Below, one piece after another: positions 17,201 to 23,709 of a DNA stretch of 64,000 bases (the stretch's first letter is position 1; each line of letters begins with the position of its first letter). This DNA is from Sphaerothrix epifaneia (GTDB lineage Bacteria; Cyanobacteriota; Cyanobacteriia; Phormidesmidales; Phormidesmidaceae). The stretch is from contig NZ_JBHZOL010000055.1 of assembly GCF_042788235.1 (NCBI RefSeq), forward strand, positions 1-64,000, given 5' to 3'. Both the position numbers and the translations under genes were made by a program. Under the pieces are notes generated by a model. That model did no database searches. It worked only from the letters and a program-made list of their open reading frames with translations, and was not told the origin of the DNA.

Positions 17201-18361
17201 TGGTTCTGAAGGTTGGCGCTGGAGCCCGTCAGCCGCGATCGCATCTTCTGCCTGAGCAACGAACCCAGCCGCTGTAGTTTCTGTGGTTTCTAAAGCAGGC
17301 GGCAAAGCCTGATTTGAGTCCGCTGGTTGCCCACCAGTACTGCCAGATAAAACTGGCGCTGTTTCAGCGGGCGAGGCTGAGGGTGAACTTGAGGGTTGGG
17401 GTAGATCGGTCTGCTGTTGTTGTAGAGTTTCAGCGTCAATGGCAGTGGCTGGTTCAATTTCATTGGCTGAGGCTGACGTGACCTGTCGCTGAAGGGCGTT
17501 GGCAGGCTGACGTAACAGGTCTGCGGCTGGCGAAGGGGAAGACTCAGCGGGCACAGCGGCAGACTCAGCCGCCAATTGAGTTGCGGGTGTTGACGATAAG
17601 TTGGGGCTGGGCTGAGGCGATCGCGGTTGCTGATGGGTAGGCTCGCTGTTTTGGGGAGCGGAGCTAGCGACAGGCTCAGAGCGGCTAACGACGCTGGCAG
17701 GCGGGGGGGGATTAGCGGCTGGCTGAGGCGATCGCTGCATCAGCTTTGGCGGTGGTTGCGTCGCGGCTGGTAGGTCAGGCGGAGGTGCGGCAACCGGGGG
17801 ATTAAGGGGAGAAATCGCCGGGGATTGAGCAACGCGATCGGCGGCATTGCCTGTAGAGGGTGTGGCAGGCGATCGCTGTAGAGGGAGAAAACCTGAGCTA
17901 TCGTCTGCGGTCAGAGCGTCTGACGTAGCTGGTGCAGCCAAATCGGGGGTGGGGGGTTCTGCTGCCCAGGTTGGTTCGCTGCCTGCCAGGGCATCAAGGG
18001 CGTCTGAAATAGCGCTACTTTCTGAAACCGGAGCCGCTAAGGGTTCTGGCGTATGCTGCTTCGGCAAAGCACTTGATGCGGCAACTGACGAGGTAGGAGC
18101 CGGACTAGCCGTTAAGGGCTGAGTTGGTTGGAACGGCCAATCTCGGTAGGCTTGCAAATAGCGACTAGACCCTAAGCCAGTAATTTGAAAAATTGACGGA
18201 TCAAGAATAGAAAGCGATCGCGCTCCCAATGGCACCATAAACTGCAAATTAGGAGCAGACTGACCCAGCGGTGCGGCAGGCAATAGCGGCTGACTCCCCA
18301 GCGGTTGGGGTATCCCTTCGTTCTCAGTTGGATATTCGGGAGTTGCGGCAGAATCAGCCAT
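14261..18361 (-). CDS. Giant Pro/Ala/Ser-rich protein of the CIS operon; candidate tape measure or tether
   Basis: This 1366-aa protein is about 90% low complexity. A conserved-looking N-terminal block (about 1-85, including LQFMVPLGARSLSILDPS and ITGLGSSRYLQAYRDWPF) and a C-terminal helical block (last about 30 residues, IEKLAQAVYHRLRQRIALER) bracket a PAS-rich linker. LQR-type motifs recur along the linker (LQRSP, MQRSP, LQRQV, LQRQP, LQRQV, LQRSA, LQRAA). A 44-aa tandem duplication lies at nt 15,117-15,380. The C-terminal block resembles that of the 92-aa protein encoded at 18,943. The gene sits between a tube paralogue and the hub gene, and no other tape-measure candidate is present, so length control or tethering is inferred. 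Both ends are in frame with the sense reading, and a long plus-strand open frame across it is a compositional shadow. Confidence 0.72.
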   Translation of the reverse strand: MADSAATPEYPTENEGIPQPLGSQPLLPAAPLGQSAPNLQFMVPLGARSLSILDPSIFQITGLGSSRYLQAYRDWPFQPTQPLTASPAPTSSVAASSALPKQHTPEPLAAPVSESSAISDALDALAGSEPTWAAEPPTPDLAAPATSDALTADDSSGFLPLQRSPATPSTGNAADRVAQSPAISPLNPPVAAPPPDLPAATQPPPKLMQRSPQPAANPPPPASVVSRSEPVASSAPQNSEPTHQQPRSPQPSPNLSSTPATQLAAESAAVPAESSPSPAADLLRQPANALQRQVTSASANEIEPATAIDAETLQQQQTDLPQPSSSPSASPAETAPVLSGSTGGQPADSNQALPPALETTETTAAGFVAQAEDAIAADGLQRQPSEPNAASDATAIAQPANLPADSVQPSRQATSTQQPAQPTTPPQTLEAKPSLSPALSTPDSAIAPELPTATTVSDHIAPATQGRSPALADAPLSPEAPPSPPDLSAQADLQRQVEPPTATSDDLTPSSKASPAAPDAKAETVTASDVAKPTAPTQPPANSPAPAPLTALPTSWLAMSASTPADTVADTESSRDSEPDDSVTDFSSAQPPEIQAAAAPTLDTPATSQASASSPSRPEAATEPTSPSEAIAPATPSAPSDNKVSHSLQTPSEAIAPVTPSAAPSGAPPQADTTAETILQAAPSSALEPEPNADASFASASTSRLPSQPPLQNIHRDLETPKQETAEITPAADLAVQANSDSDLQSEQHTDVLKQANSAAASATTNLQRSASPVAKTTAAEKTAVPPEVAHGGGSTVQPDPDAADAVAPDLENRASLDPSPSSVPATPRWEIEQPTLLQRAAANRALRAHTLAKQAGAESSTPKPLTQADATIVQPSAFGAANQGARSPLPAAAAAELTDTGADVNAEVDAVTEVSSKPAAEKTRPDISRKAELEGTAASGLPAPPPASTPAPASFTEQADRLSLPPQADAADSPTRVNPTPASSLAEQSLRTDSPASDSPATKATSDLPAALPHGTSPSETIANPTSDLPALQAKADPIASDSPATEATSDLPAALPRSISPSETIANPTSDLPALQAKADLPEAADLVAEPASPVSNDSTGLTSPPVTSPAIAAPPADLQTAPATKAETSHLPKATNSAATTAAPPQPSPWPQLPQVLQPLTALDNLSTLAVPPSPPQPLLPESAQTRSPLAAGYTPLLSCQSTTTDSSANSATLRLQPQLESEAASLAQPSDTATVAGDWSSIAELLQMSRPAPQPQPAAAIASSANLQASAYADLRPFENERSQSSVQATPAAMLTTSPPQTIQAFQEPSSNSQTTAAPEGTPSDSTSAANIEKLAQAVYHRLRQRIALERERRGGHYSGRF
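15117..15380. repeat. Two tandem copies of a 132-bp unit inside the giant CIS gene
   Basis: The block beginning ATCGGCCTTGGCTTGC at 15,116 recurs at 15,248 with only a few mismatches, giving a period of 132 bp (44 codons). The unit encodes SDLPALQAKAD...SETIANPT. The multiple-of-three period keeps the frame open. Confidence 0.85.
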
Positions 18362-18415
18362 AGCTCAATCAAGGTTGTTCGCGTCAAGGTTCAAGGTTGA
18401 ACTGTGATTTCAACC

Positions 18416-18937
18416 TTAAGAATTAGAAGCCGAAAAATAGCCAGTGTTATCACGTTTAATCCCCGTTTGAGGGCCACCCCCGCCCGATTTGGCAACGACC
18501 TTCAACCCTTCGTAAGCAAGCGTTAGTTCTTCAATGGCGACAGAATTTCCGCTTGCCTGCAATGACGGCGTTTTCCAGCCGACAGGTATCGCCCCAATAA
18601 GCGTCCAAGCCTGCATGGTTTCCCCAGCCTGGTTAAATACCAAAATGTTGATGTTGCGCCGTTCTGCTTTTCCAGGCTGCAAAACTGAGTTGATCCAGTT
18701 CCAAAAGGTTAGATCGTCGGTAATGCCCCGCTTCAAAGTCAGATCGCCAAATTTCGCCTGTTTGAGGAAGATGCGCTGCTGTTCGTTGACGCCCCCTTCA
18801 AAGTAGGTTTCTTTATCGACTTGTACATCCAAGCCGGAGCATTCGCTGAAAGAAGCGCTGAGGCTGCTGTCCATCTCTACATAGAAACGATTGGCGCTGA
18901 CATAGTTCAGCTCATAAATCGGATCATCTGATGACAT
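18416..18937 (-). CDS. Tube-family protein (T4 gp19-like), fourth paralogue
   Basis: The 173-aa product belongs to the TIGR02241 tail-tube family: N-terminal ANRFYVEMD, FSECSGLDVQVDKETYFEGG, LTLKRGITDDLTFWNWI, and C-terminal VAIEELTLAYEGLKVVAK. It ends in a Gly-rich tail absent from the other three tube paralogues. It lies apart from them, next to the hub and giant-protein genes. By analogy with other injection systems, a tube paralogue in this place may be a tube initiator. GGGAGG precedes the ATG. Confidence 0.87.
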   Translation of the reverse strand: MSSDDPIYELNYVSANRFYVEMDSSLSASFSECSGLDVQVDKETYFEGGVNEQQRIFLKQAKFGDLTLKRGITDDLTFWNWINSVLQPGKAERRNINILVFNQAGETMQAWTLIGAIPVGWKTPSLQASGNSVAIEELTLAYEGLKVVAKSGGGGPQTGIKRDNTGYFSASNS

Positions 18938-18942
18938 GTCTG

Positions 18943-19221
18943 TTACCTCCCATAACCCCGACTCCGTTCTTGGGCATAGTACAACTCTGTTTGCAGTAGC
19001 TCAAAAACTCGCTGGCTCAGTTGCTCGATCGCCCAGGGATCTTCGAGCAAATCTGCCGCTAACTGGGCGATCGCATTTTGATCAGAATCTGATAAGGAAT
19101 TGTGCACAGACAGCGGCACCGCTAAACCAGACGGCCCTGAAGCAGAGTAAGTCGTCGGCATCGCTTCCTGTTTGGCCGATTGCATCTGGTGCTTGAGTGA
19201 GCCTAAGTCAGCCTGGGGCAC
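18943..19221 (-). CDS. Small CIS-operon protein with helical C-terminus
   Basis: The product is 92 aa and starts with GTG at 19221. It is acidic to neutral and has no signal or membrane segment. The C-terminal helix (IEQLSQRVFELLQTELYYAQ, then ERSRGYGR) aligns with the end of the 1366-aa protein encoded next but one. The shared pattern is IE-K/Q-L-A/S-Q-x-V-Y/F-x-x-L followed by ER-x-x-G. Only 5 bp separate it from the tube gene. Similar short helical tails occur in small proteins of other injection-system clusters. Function is unknown, and I infer an assembly role through a docking helix shared with the giant protein. Confidence 0.7.
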   Translation of the reverse strand: MPQADLGSLKHQMQSAKQEAMPTTYSASGPSGLAVPLSVHNSLSDSDQNAIAQLAADLLEDPWAIEQLSQRVFELLQTELYYAQERSRGYGR

Positions 19222-19336
19222 TGCACGTTTCCTACATAGTTTGACTACTTCTACCCTAGCCTAAGCCCAGATTCCGGAAATCGGGCTGTAGCAAAAGCTT
19301 AGAAGCGATTGGCGATCAACCCTTCGCCCAAGATCT

Positions 19337-21040
19337 TCAAATCTCGTTTCTGTCATCGGTTGAGGTCATCGATTCAGCGGCTGGGGCTGCTGCTTCAGTG
19401 GGGGCTGAAGGCGGCGGCGAAGCAGGTGTCCGCAACGCTTGGGCACGGCTCAGCAAATCGTGAATCCGCTTTTCTTTTAGTACGCTGGGGGCAGTAGCTG
19501 GGGTAACGGGCTGCTCTTGCAGCAGATCAGCTTCAGCTTGAGCCTTAATTTGCTCGTAGATTGCCTGCATCTGCGGATTTTGCAGGTCTAGCGGTAGAGT
19601 AGTGGCCGACTCTGCTTCAGCTAGTTCAGCCGTATCGCCCCCTTGACGAATGGCTCTAGCTCGCTGCACCAAATCTTCTAAATAGTCAATACGTCGGCGT
19701 TTGTGGCTATCTTCGCTGCGACCGCGAAGTTGCTCTTTAATTTGCTCATAAATCGCCTGGGTATAGCCGCCTTTGGTGGCTTGCTCGACTAATTTAGTGG
19801 CTAAAGCGGTACACACTAGCACCAGCGTTGAAGGAATGATGGGTAGCCAACCGCCTTGTAAAAACAGCAGGTAGGCCAGTCCAACCCCGATCACCACGGC
19901 TGCCCCTTCAGCCAAAAAGAATTGCCAAGATCGCTGCGTCCAGATAGCGATCAGACCACCCAGCAGCGCCCAAGCCCAAATCCATAAAATTTCCACCAGT
20001 TCTGGTAAAGCCCAAATCAAAGGGCGACCGTCTAAAACAGCGCTAATAATTTGGCTGGCGGCTTGGGCGTGGATAACAACGCCAGTCATTTCTCGCAGGT
20101 TTTCTTGAGCCGCCAAATAAGGCGTGACAAAAACGTCTTTTTCGACCTGGGAGGTATAGCCAATCAGCACAATGCGATCGCGAATTAAGTCAGGATCCAC
20201 CTGATCGTTTAAAACGTCAGATAAACTTACCTGCTCCACCGCGTTACGGGCTGAACGGTAGTTGAGCATTAAGTCATAACCAGCATCGGAGTACGCATAT
20301 CCTCCAAAGGTGAGGCTAATAGGCGATAGCACGGTATCGCCTAAAAGGACTTCGCCATACTCGGTCTGGTCAGCAACAATGCCTTCGCCTTCGAGGTAAA
20401 TTAACGAGAGCAAAAAGGCCAGAGATTCTTGCGGTAGGGGAAAGTCTTCACCCAGAGGAATATTGGGCGTATTGCAGTAGTGCGGTTTGACAGGCGAATC
20501 TTCGAGTTCGTAAGGAACAGACAGTAAAATGCTGCGGCGGACGACGCCCCCCGGATCTTGCGGTAGTTCGGCAAACCCCACTTGGGTATCAGCTATGCCC
20601 TCTGGGGGGGGAACGCCCGGAAAAGCCGGATTGCTCAGAAGACACGCCACAATAATATTTTCATTGCCTTGCATGACTTCTAACATGCGATCGCGTCCTG
20701 CCGCAGGGCCTTGCGGAATATCGCGCCCAACGTCTACCCCAATGACACGGGGTTCATAGCTTTCTAGCTTCACGAGCAAATCTGCTAGCGTGCCGTCGTG
20801 AATGGGAAGTTCCTGACGCTGTTGAATATCTTCTTCGGTGATACCAACAACCAGTAACCGCTCGTCGAGACCTTCATCCGGTTTCCAACGGATGAAGCGA
20901 TCGTAAGCACCCAGTTCAATTCCTTCAATGACGCCAAAAAAGCGCATCAGTATGACCCCGCCCGTAATCACCAAGCTGGTAATGATGACAGGACTGCTGA
21001 AGGCTTGGGTGGCCTGCTGTCGCAAAAATCGAAACGCCAT
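19337..21040 (-). CDS. CHASE2-domain membrane sensor within the CIS operon
   Basis: The protein has 567 aa. A TM helix lies at about 17-37, then an extracytoplasmic CHASE2 domain at about 38-335 (YDRFIRWKPDEGLDERLLVV, VIGVDVGRD, FAELPQDPGGVVRRS, LMLNYRSA and DRIVLIGYTS are typical). About three more TM helices follow at 345-420, then a cytoplasmic tail. There is no kinase, cyclase or phosphatase domain. The tail contains two related segments, each starting QAIYEQIK and ending in a basic RI..L..RA-Q/R-A-x-R stretch. GAGGAG lies 6 nt before the ATG, and the gene starts 22 bp after a small tail gene, so it is built into the structural operon. I infer a ligand-sensing membrane protein that may dock or gate the apparatus. 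Confidence 0.85.
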   Translation of the reverse strand: MAFRFLRQQATQAFSSPVIITSLVITGGVILMRFFGVIEGIELGAYDRFIRWKPDEGLDERLLVVGITEEDIQQRQELPIHDGTLADLLVKLESYEPRVIGVDVGRDIPQGPAAGRDRMLEVMQGNENIIVACLLSNPAFPGVPPPEGIADTQVGFAELPQDPGGVVRRSILLSVPYELEDSPVKPHYCNTPNIPLGEDFPLPQESLAFLLSLIYLEGEGIVADQTEYGEVLLGDTVLSPISLTFGGYAYSDAGYDLMLNYRSARNAVEQVSLSDVLNDQVDPDLIRDRIVLIGYTSQVEKDVFVTPYLAAQENLREMTGVVIHAQAASQIISAVLDGRPLIWALPELVEILWIWAWALLGGLIAIWTQRSWQFFLAEGAAVVIGVGLAYLLFLQGGWLPIIPSTLVLVCTALATKLVEQATKGGYTQAIYEQIKEQLRGRSEDSHKRRRIDYLEDLVQRARAIRQGGDTAELAEAESATTLPLDLQNPQMQAIYEQIKAQAEADLLQEQPVTPATAPSVLKEKRIHDLLSRAQALRTPASPPPSAPTEAAAPAAESMTSTDDRNEI

Positions 21041-21062
21041 TGTGCTCTCCTCTATGGCCCTG

Positions 21063-21218
21063 CTACCCTTGGGCTAACTGCTGCCGGAGGGTCTGAATTT
21101 CAGTGACCCAACGACGGCGATCGCTGTTGACCAAACTTAAAATTTCTGCCAAAGACCAGTGAAAGTGTAGGGCAATGTAGGCTACCTCCTCGTAGAGCTG
21201 ATTAGAGGGGTAGCTTAT
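21063..21218 (-). CDS. DUF6760-like small protein; start codon non-canonical or frameshift-expressed
   Basis: The frame encodes about 51 aa (SYPSNQLYEEVAYIALHFHW, then SLAEILSL and RRRWVTEIQTLRQQL). This resembles the small DUF6760 proteins found in injection-system and phage tail clusters. No ATG, GTG or TTG exists between the in-frame TGA upstream and the conserved region. Two explanations fit. One is initiation at ATA (21218-21216), which overlaps the TAA of the upstream chaperone-like gene in the manner of an ATGA junction. The other is a -1 ribosomal frameshift at the GGGGG run near the end of that gene, giving a fusion as in phage tail-assembly chaperones. The coordinates given start at the ATA. 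Confidence 0.68.
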   Translation of the reverse strand: MSYPSNQLYEEVAYIALHFHWSLAEILSLVNSDRRRWVTEIQTLRQQLAQG

Positions 21219-21595
21219 GACTCCCCCGACAAAACCAATTCCACCTCAAATGCAGTACCACACTGCGGACACTGAGCCGGAATCTGAGCGTTACCCTGTT
21301 GATTGACGCGGTTATAAAACTCCTTTAAGTAGGCCAAATCTTGAGTAAACAGATTTTCCAGTTGCTCAGGCACGAGCAGGGTAAGGGTGCCCAATTGAGT
21401 AATCACCTGTGAGAGCAGTACCAAGCTCAGGTAACCGGGATAGTCAACCGTGCGGCGATCGCGTTGTGCAGCTAGCTCATCTCGTCCAGTTGCTAAGCGC
21501 ATTTTTCCCTGCCGATGGACTTGCCCAGTTTCATCTATTAGCCCTCTGGGCAGGGTGAATTCAAACTCAGTGACTAACGCTGGAAATGACACCAT
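21215..21595 (-). CDS. Tail-assembly-chaperone-like protein A
   Basis: This 126-aa protein has the layout FEFTLPRGLIDETGQVHRQG, MRLATGRDELAAQRD, VVLLSQVITQLGTL-like core, then NLFTQDLAYLKEFYNRVN. This is typical of phage tail assembly proteins and of the small T4 gp-like proteins of injection systems. It is a paralogue of the next upstream gene. The C-terminus differs by a CPQCG motif, a single CxxC. The last codons contain a GGGGG run and overlap the DUF6760-like frame, which is -1 relative to this gene. Confidence 0.78.
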   Translation of the reverse strand: MVSFPALVTEFEFTLPRGLIDETGQVHRQGKMRLATGRDELAAQRDRRTVDYPGYLSLVLLSQVITQLGTLTLLVPEQLENLFTQDLAYLKEFYNRVNQQGNAQIPAQCPQCGTAFEVELVLSGES

Positions 21596-21645
21596 CTTGG
21601 CAAAATTGGGCTAAAGCGGCTGGTTAAAGAGAGTATGCCGAAACA

Positions 21646-21990
21646 TCACGTTTCAACAGTGAGGGCAGCAGCTTCTGAGGAAGCCGCCTCAGGGGGATCG
21701 GATTCTTCTAACTCGTTAATGTGGCGATAAAATTTCTGCAAATAGTTAAGATCGCAGGCAAACAAACGCTCAATAACGGTGGGATTCACCTCTTCAAGGG
21801 CACCTAGCTGGGTAATCACACGGGCTAAGATGATGACGGTGGCATAGGCTGGATTTGACTTCACGCGAACATCTCGCAGCGGTGTAATTTCATCCATTGC
21901 TGTGGCTAACCGCATAATGCCTTTACGATGCACATTACCCTCTGCATCCAGATAGCCCTTGGGCAGCATGAATTCAAACTCCGTCTGCAT
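21646..21990 (-). CDS. Tail-assembly-chaperone-like protein B
   Basis: This 114-aa paralogue of the preceding entry has FEFMLPKGYLDAEGNVHRKG, MRLATAMDEITPLRD, VIILARVITQLGAL and LFACDLNYLQKFYRHINE, then an acidic/Ala-rich tail in place of the CxxC segment. It starts 10 bp after a tube gene, with GGGAG ahead of the ATG. Two such paralogues in tandem suggest a heteromeric assembly factor, which is inferred. Confidence 0.78.
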   Translation of the reverse strand: MQTEFEFMLPKGYLDAEGNVHRKGIMRLATAMDEITPLRDVRVKSNPAYATVIILARVITQLGALEEVNPTVIERLFACDLNYLQKFYRHINELEESDPPEAASSEAAALTVET

Positions 21991-22000
21991 GGTAGGCTCC

Positions 22001-22492
22001 CTACTTTACCCGCTTAAATTCGTCTACCGATAGCTCAACTTCCTCAATTTCAAACTCTTTGCTATCGGCCTTCACATCCGAAATTTTATAACTAACGGGC
22101 CAAGCACCGCTAAAACGGAAACGAACCGACTCTTCCGCCGCTTGATCGTAAAGGGTGAGATCGCCGTCGCGTCGCTGCTCTGACCACTTTCCGGCTTCAA
22201 CCGCTGTAAACCAATCCCACATCGCCTTAGAAAGGGTCATGCCCCGTTTCAAGATGATGTTTTCACTCTTCATGTTACCGGGCATTTTTACCCGTACCAT
22301 GCGTCCACGCGGCGTACCATTTTTTCCCCACTTCTGCGGGGTGACTTCACAGAGTTCGACGACTTCTTGCGATCGCTTGAAGCCTTGACAATCCATAAAG
22401 TAGCCATCGATGCGATCGTCACTACCATCTAGATGAATTTCAAGATAAAAGCGCGAAGACGCAATTACTTCGTAGGATTTGTCTTCAGCCAC
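22001..22492 (-). CDS. CIS inner-tube protein, paralogue 3
   Basis: This is a 163-aa TIGR02241-type tube protein: ASSRFYLEIHL, FMDCQGFKRSQEVVE, NIILKRGMTLSKAMWDWF, then WSEQRRDGDLTLYDQ and EVELSVDEFKRVK. It keeps the classical KRGMT motif, which the next two paralogues lack. In gp19-like families this version is often the tube or tube-initiator subunit. It forms a tandem set with the two genes upstream, with 82 bp between them. Confidence 0.88.
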   Translation of the reverse strand: MAEDKSYEVIASSRFYLEIHLDGSDDRIDGYFMDCQGFKRSQEVVELCEVTPQKWGKNGTPRGRMVRVKMPGNMKSENIILKRGMTLSKAMWDWFTAVEAGKWSEQRRDGDLTLYDQAAEESVRFRFSGAWPVSYKISDVKADSKEFEIEEVELSVDEFKRVK

Positions 22493-22574
22493 AACAACAC
22501 CTCTACCTCAACTACTTTTGGGTTGTTAGATGGCGCACATAGCTGTGCCCATCCAGCAGCGCGACCAAAAACGC

Positions 22575-23057
22575 TTACTTAACGCGGTGGATAGAGTGAT
22601 AGACAATCTCAACGGTTTCGGTCGCCAGATCAGTTGCCCCCGCTTCAAATTTAGAAGACTTGTAGCTAGCAGGAGCCACGCCGGTCAAGTCCCAGCGAGC
22701 CGCTTCATCGCCCCCCTGGTTATAAAGCACAATTGAACCTGTTTTGAGCTGACCTTTAGCGGCTGACCCCCCTCCCTTAATCGGCTCAGAGTGAAAGTCT
22801 TCGTACCATTTCATCAGGCGATCGTCTTCGACGGTATCCACATATTCAATAGTGATTTTGCCGTTTTCGATACCCGTTACGGTAGCTTGCATGGTGCTCT
22901 TGCCGCCTTTGCTAACGCCAAAGGGCTTCGTATCTCCGGCGGTCGCCAATTTGATTTCGATGCCGCTAACTTTTTTGACTAACAGATCTTCAAGGCCATC
23001 AAAAGATACATAAAACTTAGAGCAAGCTAATACATTGAAATCATTACTGTCTGGCAT
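22575..23057 (-). CDS. CIS inner-tube protein, paralogue 2
   Basis: The product has 160 aa and the tube fold signature ACSKFYVSFDGLEDLLVKKV, then GVSKGGKSTMQATV, LMKWYEDFHSEP and ETVEIVYHSIHRVK. It is closest in layout to the next upstream paralogue (shared KSGK/KGGK-x-M-x-x loop). The Lys-Gly-Gly-Lys loop replaces the KRG motif of paralogue 3. It probably stacks in the inner tube or forms adaptor rings. Confidence 0.87.
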   Translation of the reverse strand: MPDSNDFNVLACSKFYVSFDGLEDLLVKKVSGIEIKLATAGDTKPFGVSKGGKSTMQATVTGIENGKITIEYVDTVEDDRLMKWYEDFHSEPIKGGGSAAKGQLKTGSIVLYNQGGDEAARWDLTGVAPASYKSSKFEAGATDLATETVEIVYHSIHRVK

Positions 23058-23101
23058 GGCAGCGCTCCTATCATTGATTTAGGCTTTTGGCTAACGTTTA
23101 A

Positions 23102-23575
23102 TTACTTGGTGCGGTTGATTTGTTCGCAAACCATTTCAAACGTTTCAGTCGCTAAGTCTTTGCTATCAGCCGCGAGGTCAGAAACTTTATAGGATTTGAT
23201 CCAGGCGTTGGTAATGTTCCAGCGCAAAATTTCCTGGTCACCCGCGTCGTAACCGACAATGGAGCCATTTTTGCGGTTTTCAGACCACTTACCGTCGCCC
23301 CCTTCACTCTTGGGCATCGTTGCCTTCATCCAGTTATACCAGTCGAGGTCACCCTCACAGAGAAAGGTTTCAATCGTGAAGTTAGGATTCTCTTCAAAGC
23401 CTGCTGAAGTAGACTGCCACATGGTTTTGCCACTTTTAGTTGAGGCCAGCGGCTTTTCGTGACCAGCCGTTTGCCCGGTAAAAGTAACCTCAGTGACGCT
23501 TTTGATCATTTTTTCGGTGAGGCCGTCAAATTCTACGTAGAATCGACTAGTTGGGATCGGTCTTAGTTCAGCCAT
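23102..23575 (-). CDS. CIS inner-tube protein, paralogue 1
   Basis: This 157-aa protein is encoded directly after the sheath gene, the usual place for the main tube subunit. Its tube-family signatures are PTSRFYVEFDGLTEKMIKSV, STKSGKTMWQST, LDWYNWMKATMPK and ATETFEMVCEQINRTK. I take it as the best candidate for the major tube subunit on gene order and because it is the most compact of the set. Confidence 0.88.
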   Translation of the reverse strand: MAELRPIPTSRFYVEFDGLTEKMIKSVTEVTFTGQTAGHEKPLASTKSGKTMWQSTSAGFEENPNFTIETFLCEGDLDWYNWMKATMPKSEGGDGKWSENRKNGSIVGYDAGDQEILRWNITNAWIKSYKVSDLAADSKDLATETFEMVCEQINRTK

Positions 23576-23709
23576 AGTTACTGCTCCTCAGGCACAGCGA
23601 CAGGTCAAATTGAGTCGTAAGGTGCGTCAGGCGGGTGCCAAACGCACCGTTATCAAGGGGTTGGTGTATCACGCCCAAGGGCGATACAGCCGCTAGACAA
23701 ATTGGCTAC

